Numbered from the stretch's first letter, positions 34,725-43,032 are shown. The stretch: 64,000 bases of DNA from an uncultured Eubacteriales bacterium (GCA_949068525.1 CARTIQ010000005.1:3559-67558), one strand, 5' to 3'. Numbers and translations are program-made. Notes: a model not told the origin generated them from the sequence alone.

Positions 34725-35033
34725 ATGGTTAAAAAAGATTTGTTCAAAAAGACAACGCCAATAGTTTTAAACGCAATTTTAGGGTTTATAGTGTTTTCAA
34801 ATGTTTGTTCTGCAAGTGCTCCGCGTCGAGACCTTAATAGGCTGCAAAGACAAACGTTTACAACTATCGTTCAATTACCAAGTCTTGAACAAACCAACAC
34901 TCAACCAAATGATATATCTTCTAATAAGAAAGATAATGATGGCGAATATATTCCTGACGAAGAGGCTTTGAAAAAAGAAGAACAAAGAGAAGAAGAAGAT
35001 TTTCGACAGATGATAGAGGAAATTTTAAAATAA
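34725..35033 (+). CDS. Small secreted protein 1 of the 34.7-36.8 kb patch
   Basis: 102 aa, not a family I recognise. A basic start (VKKDLFKK), a hydrophobic core and a cleavage-like site SNVCSASA (~27-33) form a clear signal peptide. The mature part is short, Gln/Thr/Asn-rich, then strongly acidic and helical at the end (EEALKKEEQREEEDF). No cysteine remains in the mature part. AAGGTG precedes the ATG. It shares signal-peptide features with the next three genes and is led by a near-consensus promoter. Inference: an exported or surface factor. Confidence 0.7.
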   Translation: MVKKDLFKKTTPIVLNAILGFIVFSNVCSASAPRRDLNRLQRQTFTTIVQLPSLEQTNTQPNDISSNKKDNDGEYIPDEEALKKEEQREEEDFRQMIEEILK

Positions 35034-35109
35034 AAAAGTATATGATATAAAAATTTTTAAGGGGTTTTAAGGTAATCAAATTTTAAAATTATATATGAGG
35101 TGTAAAGTT

Positions 35110-35496
35110 ATGTTAAGAAATAAGTTGTTAAAAAAAGTTTCTTCGGCAGCTTTGGCAATGTTTTTTTTGTGCATTTCAGTAGCATCTGTTTGTTTTGCTA
35201 GTGCCCCATCCCCCAATAGACCGTCAGCTAAAAAGCAGTCTTCTTGGATGAAAGTGCCTTCGCCATCAAAGGATTATGAAGACGCGTATGATATTGCAAA
35301 AGAAGATGGAAAAAATAAAAACAATGAAGAAGATGAGGTCGATTGGCTGGAAAATAATTCTTGTGAAGAAGAGGAAGAGGAATGGCTAGAGAATCAAGAA
35401 GGCTATTTAAAAGAAAATGAAGATGATGTTAATAATCCTCATAACAAGGGTGACACAAATTTAAATAGACCAGATTCTAGCAACGTCGGGAATTAA
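35110..35496 (+). CDS. Small secreted acidic protein 2
   Basis: 128 aa, no recognised family. The signal peptide (basic LRNKLLKK, long hydrophobic core) ends VCFASAPS, almost the same as in gene 1 (VCSASAPR). The mature part has a Pro/Ser/Lys-rich segment, then a very acidic stretch with two related units, DWLENNSCEEEEE and EWLENQEGYLKE, and an Asn-rich tail. GAGGTG precedes the chosen ATG; an ATG five codons upstream overlaps that site. Probably a diverged paralogue of its neighbours. Confidence 0.7.
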   Translation: MLRNKLLKKVSSAALAMFFLCISVASVCFASAPSPNRPSAKKQSSWMKVPSPSKDYEDAYDIAKEDGKNKNNEEDEVDWLENNSCEEEEEEWLENQEGYLKENEDDVNNPHNKGDTNLNRPDSSNVGN

Positions 35497-35669
35497 ATTG
35501 ATGAGATTTTAGGGGAAAGGGAAGAAAGGTGTCTTTTCCTTTGAACAAAAAAATTTAGTTGGAAAAATATCATTTTTGGAGAAGAGAAATATAAATAGTT
35601 TTGAAATTAGAAAATTTTCAAACATTAAGATGTTATAAAATAAAAAAGTTAAGAGGTTGTTAGCAAATT

Positions 35670-36071
35670 ATGCAAAGAAAATTTATTTCGGTAATTTTGG
35701 CAATATTTTTTTGCCACGTAGGATCAAATAGTTGTTTGGCTAGCTTACCTTGGTGGCAGCAGTTATCAAATGTTGAATATAGTAATAATTCTGAAGAAGA
35801 CACAACGTGGAAAGAAAGTGATGAGGAGGAGGAAGATACGTATTTTACTGAAGAGGAAGAAGTTAGTGACGATAATTCTACAAAGTATGAAGAAATAACC
35901 CCAAAAGATGTATCTGAAAAAACAACTGGAAGAGAGAAAACACCCCAAAACAGCAATTCATCGGTAGAAGAAAATAGAAATATAAATGGATACCTAATTG
36001 TATCAACTGATTATGCTAGTTCTGACTGCGATGACGGACCATGGCAAAGACGTGGGTTGCATAACTCTTGA
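35670..36071 (+). CDS. Small secreted acidic protein 3
   Basis: 133 aa, no recognised family. The signal peptide (QRKFISVILAIFF core) ends SNSCLASLPWW, again with the Cys-x-Ala-Ser pattern. The mature part is Glu/Asp/Ser/Thr-rich and probably disordered, with a C-terminal Cys in SDCDDGPWQRRG. AAGAGG lies ~13 nt upstream of the ATG, a rather long spacing. The 173-bp gap before it contains no clear terminator or promoter. Confidence 0.65.
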   Translation: MQRKFISVILAIFFCHVGSNSCLASLPWWQQLSNVEYSNNSEEDTTWKESDEEEEDTYFTEEEEVSDDNSTKYEEITPKDVSEKTTGREKTPQNSNSSVEENRNINGYLIVSTDYASSDCDDGPWQRRGLHNS

Positions 36072-36108
36072 TAACAATAATACCTTTAATAATTTAATGT
36101 TTAAACTG

Positions 36109-36137
36109 TTGATTATTATTTATGCTTGTGGTATAGT
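36109..36137 (+). promoter_or_regulatory. Sigma-A promoter of the broken fourth gene
   Basis: TTGATT (36109-36114), a 17-nt spacer and TATAGT (36132-36137), 22 nt before the GTG of the broken gene. Confidence 0.6.
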
Positions 36138-36159
36138 ATTATTAGAGGTGAGAAATTTT

Positions 36160-36782
36160 GTGATAAAAAAATTTGTTTAAGAAGCTCAGTGCAACACTTT
36201 TGGGGATATTTATTAGCTTTAGCTGTGTAGAGGCAAGTGCTTCTTTTCAAACCCCAAATATAGTTGGTTTTATTCCAGTTGGCAGAGACTAATAATCCTG
36301 GTTTTGCTTTTAACCTATCTCCTCTCCCAATAAAAGGAATGAAATTTATACAGGCCTACCAACGTCTTGTTGATCATCCTTTATTTAATTTAAGAGATTC
36401 TTTCACAAGAAGGGCTGGCTTTGAAATTGTTGAAAATAAAAACACAGAATATGGAACTGCTCGTATACATGTTTTTTCGGACAACAATCAAGCAATAAGT
36501 TTTGCAGCACAACTTAATAATTTAATGCATGATATCGCCAATGTCTTGGGGAGCCCTCTTGCGGAAGTGTTTGTAAATTTTAGAAGGGGACTTTTAGATA
36601 ACAATGAATTTGATAGACGTATCGTGGCCTTTAACACGAAACAAAACATGGAAAAGATGAATGAGATTAATGCAAAAATTGATAAGTTGACTAGAGCATT
36701 AAATGAAATTCCCGAAGGAAGACCAACAGAAGAAGATATTAAGGCTGGCCGTTGTGTAGATAGTGGTTTGGATGACCTTTGA
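36160..36782 (+). pseudogene. Broken small secreted protein gene 4 (two frameshifts)
   Basis: A GTG after AGAGGTG opens a frame that stops after six codons. If one A is removed from the A7 run at 36165-36171, a full signal peptide appears (KNLFKKLSATLLGIFISF, cleavage-like CVEASAS). That frame stops at TAA near 36290. Removing one T from the TTTT run near 36268 joins it to a 160-170-codon open frame ending at 36782 that encodes a soluble helical domain (VFSDNNQAISFAAQLNNLMHD, then NTKQNMEKMNEINAKIDKL). Both lesions have the same sense and lie in homopolymers. Promoter and ribosome binding site remain. Decay is likeliest; sequencing error or slippage-dependent expression are alternatives. Confidence 0.7.
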
Positions 36783-36849
36783 CTTTGCATTTAGTTTTTG
36801 AGTTTTGTTAATTAGGTATATATTTATTAAAATAAGGAGGGAATTAGAT

Positions 36850-37032
36850 ATGGCAGTGCCAAAGAGAAAGCATTCTAAAGCTAGGCGAGATAAAAGACGT
36901 TCTAACGTTTGGAAAATAGAAGCGCCAGCAATTATTAAATGCCCACAGTGTGGAGAATTTAAATTGCCACATAGGGTTTGCAAGGCTTGTGGGTTCTATA
37001 ATGGCCGCGAGATTATAAAGGTAGAAGCTTAA
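36850..37032 (+). CDS. rpmF: 50S ribosomal protein L32
   Basis: 60 aa, zinc-binding form. MAVPKRKHSKARRDKRR is the classical N-terminus; the Cys pairs CPQC and CKAC hold zinc. The ATG after AAGGAGGG is the family start; an upstream in-frame codon would add 15 non-homologous residues. The usual upstream partner (DUF177/yceD) is absent and the secreted-protein patch sits in its place. Confidence 0.97.
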   Translation: MAVPKRKHSKARRDKRRSNVWKIEAPAIIKCPQCGEFKLPHRVCKACGFYNGREIIKVEA

Positions 37033-37049
37033 GGTTTGTCTAATATAAA

Positions 37050-37081
37050 AGAGAGGGCCGGGTTGCGACCTTCTCTTTTTT
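37050..37081 (+). terminator. Terminator after rpmF
   Basis: GAGAGGG (37051-37057) pairs with CCTTCTC (37069-37075, one G-T pair) and a run of six T follows. It lies between rpmF and der. Confidence 0.8.
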
Positions 37082-37116
37082 GTTTAGAAGAGTTAAAAAA
37101 GGATAGGGGGAAAAGG

Positions 37117-38442
37117 ATGGCAAAACCAATTGTTGCTATTATTGGGCGCCCGAATGTTGGAAAATCTACTTTATTTAATAAGCTAGTGGGGCAGAGGGTT
37201 GCGATTGTTGAGGATGTGCCTGGTGTTACTAGAGACAGAATTTATGGTGAATGTGAGTGGAGAGGGCGGAGCTTTACTATTATTGATACAGGCGGAATTG
37301 AGCCTCATTCGGATGATATTATTTTGTCCCAGATGAGGAACCAGGCTCAACTTGCGATGGACTCTGCAGATGTGATAATTTTGGTTGTGGATATAAAGAC
37401 AGGAATTGTGGCGACGGACTATGAGATTGCTACCATGTTGCAAAAGAGCGGACGTCCTGTTATTTTGTGTGTAAACAAATGCGATAAAGTTGGTGCACCT
37501 GATGCTGATTTTTATGAATTCTATAATTTAGGGCTGGGGGAACCAATAATGGTTTCCTCTGTGCATGGCCATGGTACGGGAGATTTGCTGGATGAAGTTT
37601 TGAAAAATCTGCCTGACTCTACTAGCTTTGATACAGAGGCAGATTCAATTATAAATGTAGCGGTCATTGGCAAACCAAATGTAGGCAAGTCATCGCTTAT
37701 AAATAAGATAACTGGTGAAGATCGCTGCATTGTTTCTGAAATTGCGGGTACGACGCGCGACTCTATTGACACTTTTATAAAAAATAATTTTGGAAATTTT
37801 AATTTTGTGGACACAGCCGGGATTCGTCGGCAAAGCAAGGTTACAGACGCGGTCGAAAAATATAGTATTATCCGGGCTAAGATGGCAGTTGAGCGTAGCG
37901 ACGTCTGTGTTATTATGATAGATGCCACTGAGGGATTCACTGAGCAAGACTCAAAGGTGGCAGGACTTGCGGTTAATGCCGGGAAAGCGTGTATTGTTGC
38001 CGTTAATAAATGGGACGCGGTTGAAAAGACGGATAAGACTTTTACGAGCTATAAAAAAAGGCTTGAGAATGATTTTTCGTTTATACATTATGCACCGATC
38101 TTATTTATATCGGTAAAAACGGGGCAACGAATAGAAAAATTATTTGAGATTATAACGCAGGTTTTCAAGTCGAGTGTTACGCGGATCTCAACTGGGGTGC
38201 TAAATGAAGTTTTGGCAGAAGCTGCCCTTAGAGTTCAGCCACCAACGGACAAAGGCAAACGCCTAAAGATTTTTTTTGTAACGCAAGTTTCTCTGCAACC
38301 TCCTACATTCGTATTTTTTGTAAATTCTGCAAAACTTTTTCACTTTTCATATCAGAGGTATCTCGAGAATAAATTTAGAGAGACGTTCTCTTTACAAGGG
38401 ACTCCAATAAGGTTTATAATAAGAGAGAAAGAAGATCGCTAG
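37117..38442 (+). CDS. der: GTPase Der (EngA)
   Basis: 441 aa. Two tandem GTPase domains, each with a P-loop (GRPNVGKSTLFNKL and GKPNVGKSSLINKI), DxxG (DTGG, DTAG) and NKxD (NKCD, NKWD), followed by the C-terminal KH-like domain (~350-440). It acts in 50S ribosome assembly. Start is the ATG at 37117, giving the standard MAKPIVAIIGRPNVGKS; the open frame upstream overlaps the rpmF terminator. plsY follows directly, as in many Firmicutes. Confidence 0.97.
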   Translation: MAKPIVAIIGRPNVGKSTLFNKLVGQRVAIVEDVPGVTRDRIYGECEWRGRSFTIIDTGGIEPHSDDIILSQMRNQAQLAMDSADVIILVVDIKTGIVATDYEIATMLQKSGRPVILCVNKCDKVGAPDADFYEFYNLGLGEPIMVSSVHGHGTGDLLDEVLKNLPDSTSFDTEADSIINVAVIGKPNVGKSSLINKITGEDRCIVSEIAGTTRDSIDTFIKNNFGNFNFVDTAGIRRQSKVTDAVEKYSIIRAKMAVERSDVCVIMIDATEGFTEQDSKVAGLAVNAGKACIVAVNKWDAVEKTDKTFTSYKKRLENDFSFIHYAPILFISVKTGQRIEKLFEIITQVFKSSVTRISTGVLNEVLAEAALRVQPPTDKGKRLKIFFVTQVSLQPPTFVFFVNSAKLFHFSYQRYLENKFRETFSLQGTPIRFIIREKEDR

Positions 38443-38470
38443 TTTTTATATGCGCATTAGGAGTGATTTT

Positions 38471-39187
38471 TTGGAAGTTCAGGCAATTAATTTTTTTAAG
38501 TTTTATTGGTTTCAAATGGTTCTTGTGGCGGTTATAGGCTATTTGATTGGCAGCGTCAGTTTTTCTATTTTGTTTACAAGGCAATTTAAAAATAAGGAAG
38601 ATATTAGAAATCTTGGGAGCGGAAATGCTGGTTTTACAAATGTGCTGCGCTCGGTTGGTTTTTGGCCAGCTTTTTTGACTATGTTGGGAGACTTTAGTAA
38701 GGGAATTATTGCTTGCTTGTTTGGCAAAATGATTTTTTCGCAGATTAATTTAGCCGGAGTGCCGACGTTTTGCATTGTCCAGTATGGAATTTATATCGCT
38801 GGAGTTGCATGTTTGGCGGGGCATGTTTACCCATGCTTTTTTGAGCTTAGAGGAGGCAAGGCTGTTTTAACGGCATTCTCAATGCTGATTATGACGGACT
38901 GGCAGGTTGCGGCTCTTTCTTTTGCTGTTTTTTTGATTATAGTTTTTACCACACGATTAGTATCCTTGGGTTCAATATTGGCGGCCGTTGCATACCCTGT
39001 TTTTACTTTTTGCATCACATATTTTTGCGACTACCTCGGCGATCGCCGCCCAGCGACATTTGGATATACTGTGGTAGTCACAACTGCGGCGGTTTTAATA
39101 AGTGTTTTTGTGATTTATAAACACAAAAAGAATCTAACAAGGCTTCTAAACGGAGAAGAAAAAAAGTTAACTGTAGCAACAAAATAA
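38471..39187 (+). CDS. plsY: Acyl-phosphate glycerol-3-phosphate acyltransferase PlsY
   Basis: 238 aa with about five membrane helices. It makes lysophosphatidate from acyl-phosphate, the first step of phospholipid synthesis. Family motifs: IGSVSFSILFTR, the NLGSGNAGFTNVLRSVG block (motif 1), GDFSKGI, and LAGHVYPCFFELRGGKAV (motif 2). TTG at 38471, seven bases after AGGAG, is the best supported start; an in-frame ATG seven codons upstream is possible. Confidence 0.92.
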   Translation: MEVQAINFFKFYWFQMVLVAVIGYLIGSVSFSILFTRQFKNKEDIRNLGSGNAGFTNVLRSVGFWPAFLTMLGDFSKGIIACLFGKMIFSQINLAGVPTFCIVQYGIYIAGVACLAGHVYPCFFELRGGKAVLTAFSMLIMTDWQVAALSFAVFLIIVFTTRLVSLGSILAAVAYPVFTFCITYFCDYLGDRRPATFGYTVVVTTAAVLISVFVIYKHKKNLTRLLNGEEKKLTVATK

Positions 39188-39205
39188 AATTGAATATAAA
39201 AAAAT

Positions 39206-39250
39206 AAACCTGCAGAAATACTAAAATAATAGTATAAATACAGGTTTTTA
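39206..39250. terminator. Bidirectional terminator plsY / Nif11 peptide
   Basis: AAACCTG (39206-39212) pairs with CAGGTTT (39241-39247) and an inner stem ATACTA/TAGTAT strengthens it. A T run follows on the plus side and an A-rich flank precedes it, so it can stop the convergent transcripts on both strands. Confidence 0.8.
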
Positions 39251-39266
39251 ATTTTATCAAAAAATT

Positions 39267-39497
39267 TTAATTAATAAGGTTTTGCTTTAGCTGTTCACTC
39301 ATCCCGTATACATTGCCTCCAGAGGCAGCATCTAGTTCATCGGAGCTTAACTCCAGACCGTCCGATATTTTTTTAAACAGACGATCTAACTCTTCTTTTG
39401 CTAAATTTAAGCCATTGCTTTTGGCTAAAGAAGAAAGCTCTGGTTTGGTTTTGCAGTCTTTGGCAAAGTTTAAAAATTCTTTTATAGTCATAGCCAT
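39267..39497 (-). CDS. Nif11-type leader peptide / double-glycine small peptide
   Basis: 76 aa. The N-terminus MAMTIKEFLNFAKDCKTKPEL and the segment ELSSDELDAASGG (Gly-Gly at 60-61) match Nif11-type leaders of double-glycine peptides. Only 15 residues (NVYGMSEQLKQNLIN) follow the glycines. There is no Cys or Thr and a single Ser, so a classical lanthipeptide core is unlikely. No synthetase, radical SAM or ABC peptidase gene is near. It may be a signal peptide-like product or an orphan substrate of an exporter encoded elsewhere. AGGATG precedes the ATG. It shares the leader type with the giant protein at the left end. Confidence 0.8.
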   Translation of the reverse strand: MAMTIKEFLNFAKDCKTKPELSSLAKSNGLNLAKEELDRLFKKISDGLELSSDELDAASGGNVYGMSEQLKQNLIN

Positions 39498-39577
39498 AAA
39501 ATCATCCTAAATTAAAAATTTATTTAAAATTCAACGAACCTCAAATTCTAAAACAAACCCTATTCAAAAACAAAAAC

Positions 39578-39766
39578 TTAGACAGCTCTGGTAACCTTGC
39601 CGGACCTCAAACAACGGGTACAAGCATAAACACGCTTAGGCGTTCCATTAACAAGAGCTTTAACGCGCCGAACATTTGGCTTGAAAGCCCGGTTAGAGCG
39701 ACGATGAGAGTGAGAAACATTTATTCCAAAAGCGATACTTTTACCGCAAACATCACACATAGCCAT
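39578..39766 (-). CDS. rpmB: 50S ribosomal protein L28
   Basis: 62 aa. MAMCDVCGKSIAFGINVSHSHRRSNRAFKPN is the L28 N-terminus, split here between a zinc CxxC pair (CDVC) and a C-terminal CTRC pair. Strong AAGGAGGT Shine-Dalgarno. Monocistronic on the minus strand, with the Nif11-type gene 80 bp downstream in the same direction. Confidence 0.97.
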   Translation of the reverse strand: MAMCDVCGKSIAFGINVSHSHRRSNRAFKPNVRRVKALVNGTPKRVYACTRCLRSGKVTRAV

Positions 39767-39880
39767 AAAAATTGCACCTCCTTAAGCAGCACAAAAATAC
39801 ACTTAATAATATTAACAGAGATTTGCAAAAAAATCAAGCCCCTTCTTCATTTTGGTTTAATAGTTAATATGGTTGAATTT

Positions 39881-39910
39881 TTGACAAAGTAAATCTGTTA
39901 AAGTTATAAT
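39881..39910 (+). promoter_or_regulatory. Strong sigma-A promoter of the M50-scpAB cluster
   Basis: Perfect TTGACA (39881-39886) and TATAAT (39905-39910) with an 18-nt spacer. The start codon follows 45 nt later. Confidence 0.8.
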
Positions 39911-39955
39911 TAAATAAGTTGTAAATTTAAAGCAAAACTGAGAGAGTGATTATAA

Positions 39956-40669
39956 ATGTGGTTTTTGCAAGAAGGAATGACGCTAGGACAAGCGCTGGTA
40001 GTGATATTTGCACTGCTTTTGACGATTTTTATAGTCTTACCAATACATGAATGGGCACACGGCTTTCTGGCATATAAGTTAGGGGATAATACTGCAAAAA
40101 ATAGTGGTAGACTAACATTAAATCCGTTAAAACATATTGATCCTCTTGGGGCATCGGCGCTGCTTCTTTTTAAATTTGGCTGGGCAAGGCCTGTGCCAGT
40201 GAACCCAAGAAATTTTAAAAGGCCAAAGCTCGGTATGGCGCTAACAGCGCTAGCAGGGCCACTTTCGAACTTAATTGTAGCTCTGATTGCACTTCTACTT
40301 GCAACTATAGCATATGCTTTTGGAGGGAATATTTTAAACTTAATGGGGGAAGAGGAATCTAACTTTTTTGTTATGCCGTTTTTTGGATTTATATATTTTA
40401 TGTTCTTAATTTATAACGTTAATTTGGGCTTAGCGGTTTTTAACTTAATTCCGCTTCCGCCACTTGATGGGTCAAAGATTTTAGAGGCTTTTTTGCCAGA
40501 CAAATTTTTAAATAAATATTATCAATACGAAGGTTACATATCAATTATCGTTTTTGCATTGCTGTTTACGGGCATGCTATCTAGCCCTGTGGCCTTTTTT
40601 GAAAAAATAATCCATAATATTACAATGGCCCCACTTACGCATTTGTTTCAATTTTTGGGCAAAGGGTAA
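39956..40669 (+). CDS. M50-family site-2 protease (YwhC type)
   Basis: 237 aa, about five to six membrane helices. The zinc motif is HEWAH (~28-32) followed by GRLTLNPLKHIDPLG, and the third ligand region reads NLIPLPPLDGSKIL. This short Rip-type metalloprotease family lies upstream of scpA in many Firmicutes; its substrate is not known. Stop and scpA start are 6 bp apart. Confidence 0.9.
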   Translation: MWFLQEGMTLGQALVVIFALLLTIFIVLPIHEWAHGFLAYKLGDNTAKNSGRLTLNPLKHIDPLGASALLLFKFGWARPVPVNPRNFKRPKLGMALTALAGPLSNLIVALIALLLATIAYAFGGNILNLMGEEESNFFVMPFFGFIYFMFLIYNVNLGLAVFNLIPLPPLDGSKILEAFLPDKFLNKYYQYEGYISIIVFALLFTGMLSSPVAFFEKIIHNITMAPLTHLFQFLGKG

Positions 40670-40675
40670 GCAAGT

Positions 40676-41398
40676 ATGGAGAAAATGTCGTATAAACTAA
40701 ATGACTTTGAAGGTCCACTTGATCTGCTTTTGCATTTAATAAAGAAGAATAAACTCAATATTTACGATGTGCAAATTTCGGAACTTTTGGCGCAGTACCT
40801 GAGCCATATAGAGAAGATGAAGCAGCAGGACATGGAGATATCCAGCGAATTTTTAGAGATGGCTGCAAGGCTTATTTATATAAAAACAGCAATGCTACTA
40901 CCAAAACACGAAGAAGCTGAATCGTTAAAGCAGGAGCTAACAGGGCAGCTAATAGAGTATGAACAATACCATAAGATTGCGAAGGTACTGGAAAAAGAAA
41001 TGAATTTTGGCCTTATTGCAAGGATACCTCAGGAGATAACGAGGGACAAGATTTATTCAATCCAGCACCAAATTTCAGTCCTTTTTAAAGCTTATACTGA
41101 CGTGGCGGGCCGAAAGGCGAGCAATATACCCCCGTCTAAAGAGGTTTTTTCACAGATAGTTTCTAGAAAAATTGTCTCGGTCTTTTCAAAGGTTATATTT
41201 GTTTTGCGAAAATTGAAAACCTTAAACACGGCGGAGTACAATTCACTCTTTTCGAACAGGCAGACAAAATCCGAGATGGTTGCTACTTTTTTGGCGGTTC
41301 TGGAGTTAATAAAGACCAAACGGGTAGGGTTGGATGAAGAAAATAAAAAAATAAAATTATTGAAAGTTGGTGCAAAAGTTGGAAGTAAAAAAAGCTAA
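40676..41398 (+). CDS. scpA: Segregation and condensation protein A
   Basis: 240 aa. Kleisin subunit of the SMC-ScpAB condensin. The N-terminal DFEGPLDLLLHLIKKNKLNIYDV and FLEMAARLIYIKTAMLLPK are near-invariant family blocks; the C-terminal winged helix covers ~170-235. Its end overlaps scpB by about 20-32 bp depending on the scpB start, suggesting coupled translation. Confidence 0.96.
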   Translation: MEKMSYKLNDFEGPLDLLLHLIKKNKLNIYDVQISELLAQYLSHIEKMKQQDMEISSEFLEMAARLIYIKTAMLLPKHEEAESLKQELTGQLIEYEQYHKIAKVLEKEMNFGLIARIPQEITRDKIYSIQHQISVLFKAYTDVAGRKASNIPPSKEVFSQIVSRKIVSVFSKVIFVLRKLKTLNTAEYNSLFSNRQTKSEMVATFLAVLELIKTKRVGLDEENKKIKLLKVGAKVGSKKS

Positions 41399-41915
41399 AG
41401 CCGCAGTACAAGCAGTACTTTTTGCTAGTGGAGATCCAATTTCCGCAGAGCGAATAGCTTTGGCGTTGAAGATCGACAAATCTACAGTTTTGAAGCTGCT
41501 AAAAAATTTGAAAGACGAACTAGACAACGAGGATAGCGGTATTTGCGTTGTAGAATTGGGTGAAAAATATCAAATGTGCACAAAACCTGAACATGCCGAT
41601 TTTGTGCGGCGGGCTTTGGATTTACGAAGGCATAGCCCGTTATCACAGGCGGCGATGGAAGTTTTGGCGGTTATTGCATATAATCAGCCGGTTACTAAGG
41701 CTTTTGTTGAGAATATCCGCGGCGTGGATTGTTCTAACATAATTTCTAACTTGATTGTACAAAATTTGATTGAAGAAAAAGGTCGGCTAGATTTGCCGGG
41801 GAAACCGCTGCAGTATGGGATAACCCTTAATTTTTTAAAGTGTTTTGGAGTTAGCAGTGTGGACGAGTTACCAAAATTGCAAAACATTACAATCCAAAGC
41901 AGTACAGATGAATAA
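41367..41915 (+). CDS. scpB: Segregation and condensation protein B
   Basis: 182 aa or slightly less. Two winged-helix domains: KAAVQAVLFASGDPISAERIA at the start, then SPLSQAAMEVLAVIAYNQPVTK and the IRGVDCSNIISNLI segment. It binds ScpA in the condensin complex. Start codons TTG/GTG at 41367-41372 and TTG at 41379 are all possible; no strong Shine-Dalgarno decides, as expected for a coupled gene. Confidence 0.95.
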   Translation: MVQKLEVKKAKAAVQAVLFASGDPISAERIALALKIDKSTVLKLLKNLKDELDNEDSGICVVELGEKYQMCTKPEHADFVRRALDLRRHSPLSQAAMEVLAVIAYNQPVTKAFVENIRGVDCSNIISNLIVQNLIEEKGRLDLPGKPLQYGITLNFLKCFGVSSVDELPKLQNITIQSSTDE

Positions 41916-41933
41916 TATTTTTGGAGATGTCAA

Positions 41934-42542
41934 ATGATTTTTTTATATACTTTTTTAGTAATAATTTTTGTTGTGGTTATTTTATTGTTTTGCCCAGTAT
42001 TTGTGCACATTTCTTTTAAAGAGTTTTTGAGTGTGAATATCAAGTTTTTGTTTTTTTCATTATATCCCCTGCAGAAAAAGGAATTAAAAAAAATTGAAAA
42101 AGATGCTAAAGTTTTAAAAAAAGATATTAAAATTAACAAATTTGCAAAAAAATTAGGTATAATAAAAGAGAGAGGCTTGTCTGGATTTTTAAACCTTTTA
42201 AAGCAACTTATAAAAATTGTAAAGGACTTTGCTGGTAAAATACATATTCGGTCATTTTATCTTAACCTACTTGTTGCAGAAGATGACGCGGCCCAGACGG
42301 CTATTAGTTATGGAAAAGTCTCTGCTTTTGTTAATTATGCAAAATTAATTTTGTTGCGAAATGTTGATGAAAGCAAGTACCATATTTTGATTGCACCAGG
42401 TTTTAGAGAGTCTGAATCTAAGGTGAATTTTTCTTTTAAGCTTTATTTTTTCCCAATATCGATGCTGGTTACAGCATTGATTTCCATATATCGCCTTGCA
42501 AAAGGTGGCCATTTTAATACAAAAACAACGGAGAGGGTGTAG
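41934..42542 (+). CDS. DUF2953 family protein (YtfI-like)
   Basis: 202 aa. One N-terminal membrane helix (residues ~4-25), a Lys-rich coiled segment (~48-80) and a C-terminal domain with the DUF2953 features (FYLNLLVAEDDAAQTAISYG, then a closing hydrophobic helix). It sits immediately before ytfJ, the conserved ytfI-ytfJ pair. Role in sporulation is suspected only by that linkage. Confidence 0.85.
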   Translation: MIFLYTFLVIIFVVVILLFCPVFVHISFKEFLSVNIKFLFFSLYPLQKKELKKIEKDAKVLKKDIKINKFAKKLGIIKERGLSGFLNLLKQLIKIVKDFAGKIHIRSFYLNLLVAEDDAAQTAISYGKVSAFVNYAKLILLRNVDESKYHILIAPGFRESESKVNFSFKLYFFPISMLVTALISIYRLAKGGHFNTKTTERV

Positions 42543-42545
42543 AAA

Positions 42546-42944
42546 ATGAGTGATTGCTCGATTAACAACATGGTAGATACTACGATTGAAAAGCTTAGGT
42601 GCTTGGTGGACGTAAATACTATTATTGGCGAGACTATTAAGCTTGATGACGGAACTGTGATTATTCCGATTTCGAAAGTAGCTTATGGTTTTGCATCTGG
42701 CGGCTCGGAATTTTCTGGGAAAAAAGTTAACGACGAAAATCTATTTGGAGGAGGTAGTGGAGCGGGAGTTACTATTTCTCCAGTAGCTTTTTTAACCGTC
42801 AACAGAGCCGGAAACATTAAGGTTTTGCATGCAGAGCCCAATTTATCTACAGCGGAGAAAGTTATTGACTTGGTTCCAGACGTTGTCGACAAAATAAGTT
42901 CAATAATTAAGCCGGGAAAAAAGCAAAGCGATAATGAAAATTAA
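42546..42944 (+). CDS. ytfJ: YtfJ/GerW-family sporulation protein
   Basis: 132 aa. The family signature is clear: DGTVIIPISKVAYGFASGGSEF, a Gly-rich loop (FGGGSGAGVTISPVAFL) and VDLVPDVVDKI. In B. subtilis GerW (YtfJ) is a spore protein needed for normal germination. Only 3 bp separate it from the DUF2953 gene. Confidence 0.94.
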   Translation: MSDCSINNMVDTTIEKLRCLVDVNTIIGETIKLDDGTVIIPISKVAYGFASGGSEFSGKKVNDENLFGGGSGAGVTISPVAFLTVNRAGNIKVLHAEPNLSTAEKVIDLVPDVVDKISSIIKPGKKQSDNEN

Positions 42945-43032
42945 ATTTTAATAGGGACAGTAATTTTTAATAATTTTATTTTGCACGCATATAATTAGCT
43001 AAGAATCTTGATTTTGTAGGGATGTGGCTAGT

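Noticed and set aside
39267..39497. Lanthipeptide or thiopeptide precursor
   Set aside because: The region after Gly-Gly has no Cys or Thr and only one Ser, and no modification enzymes are nearby.
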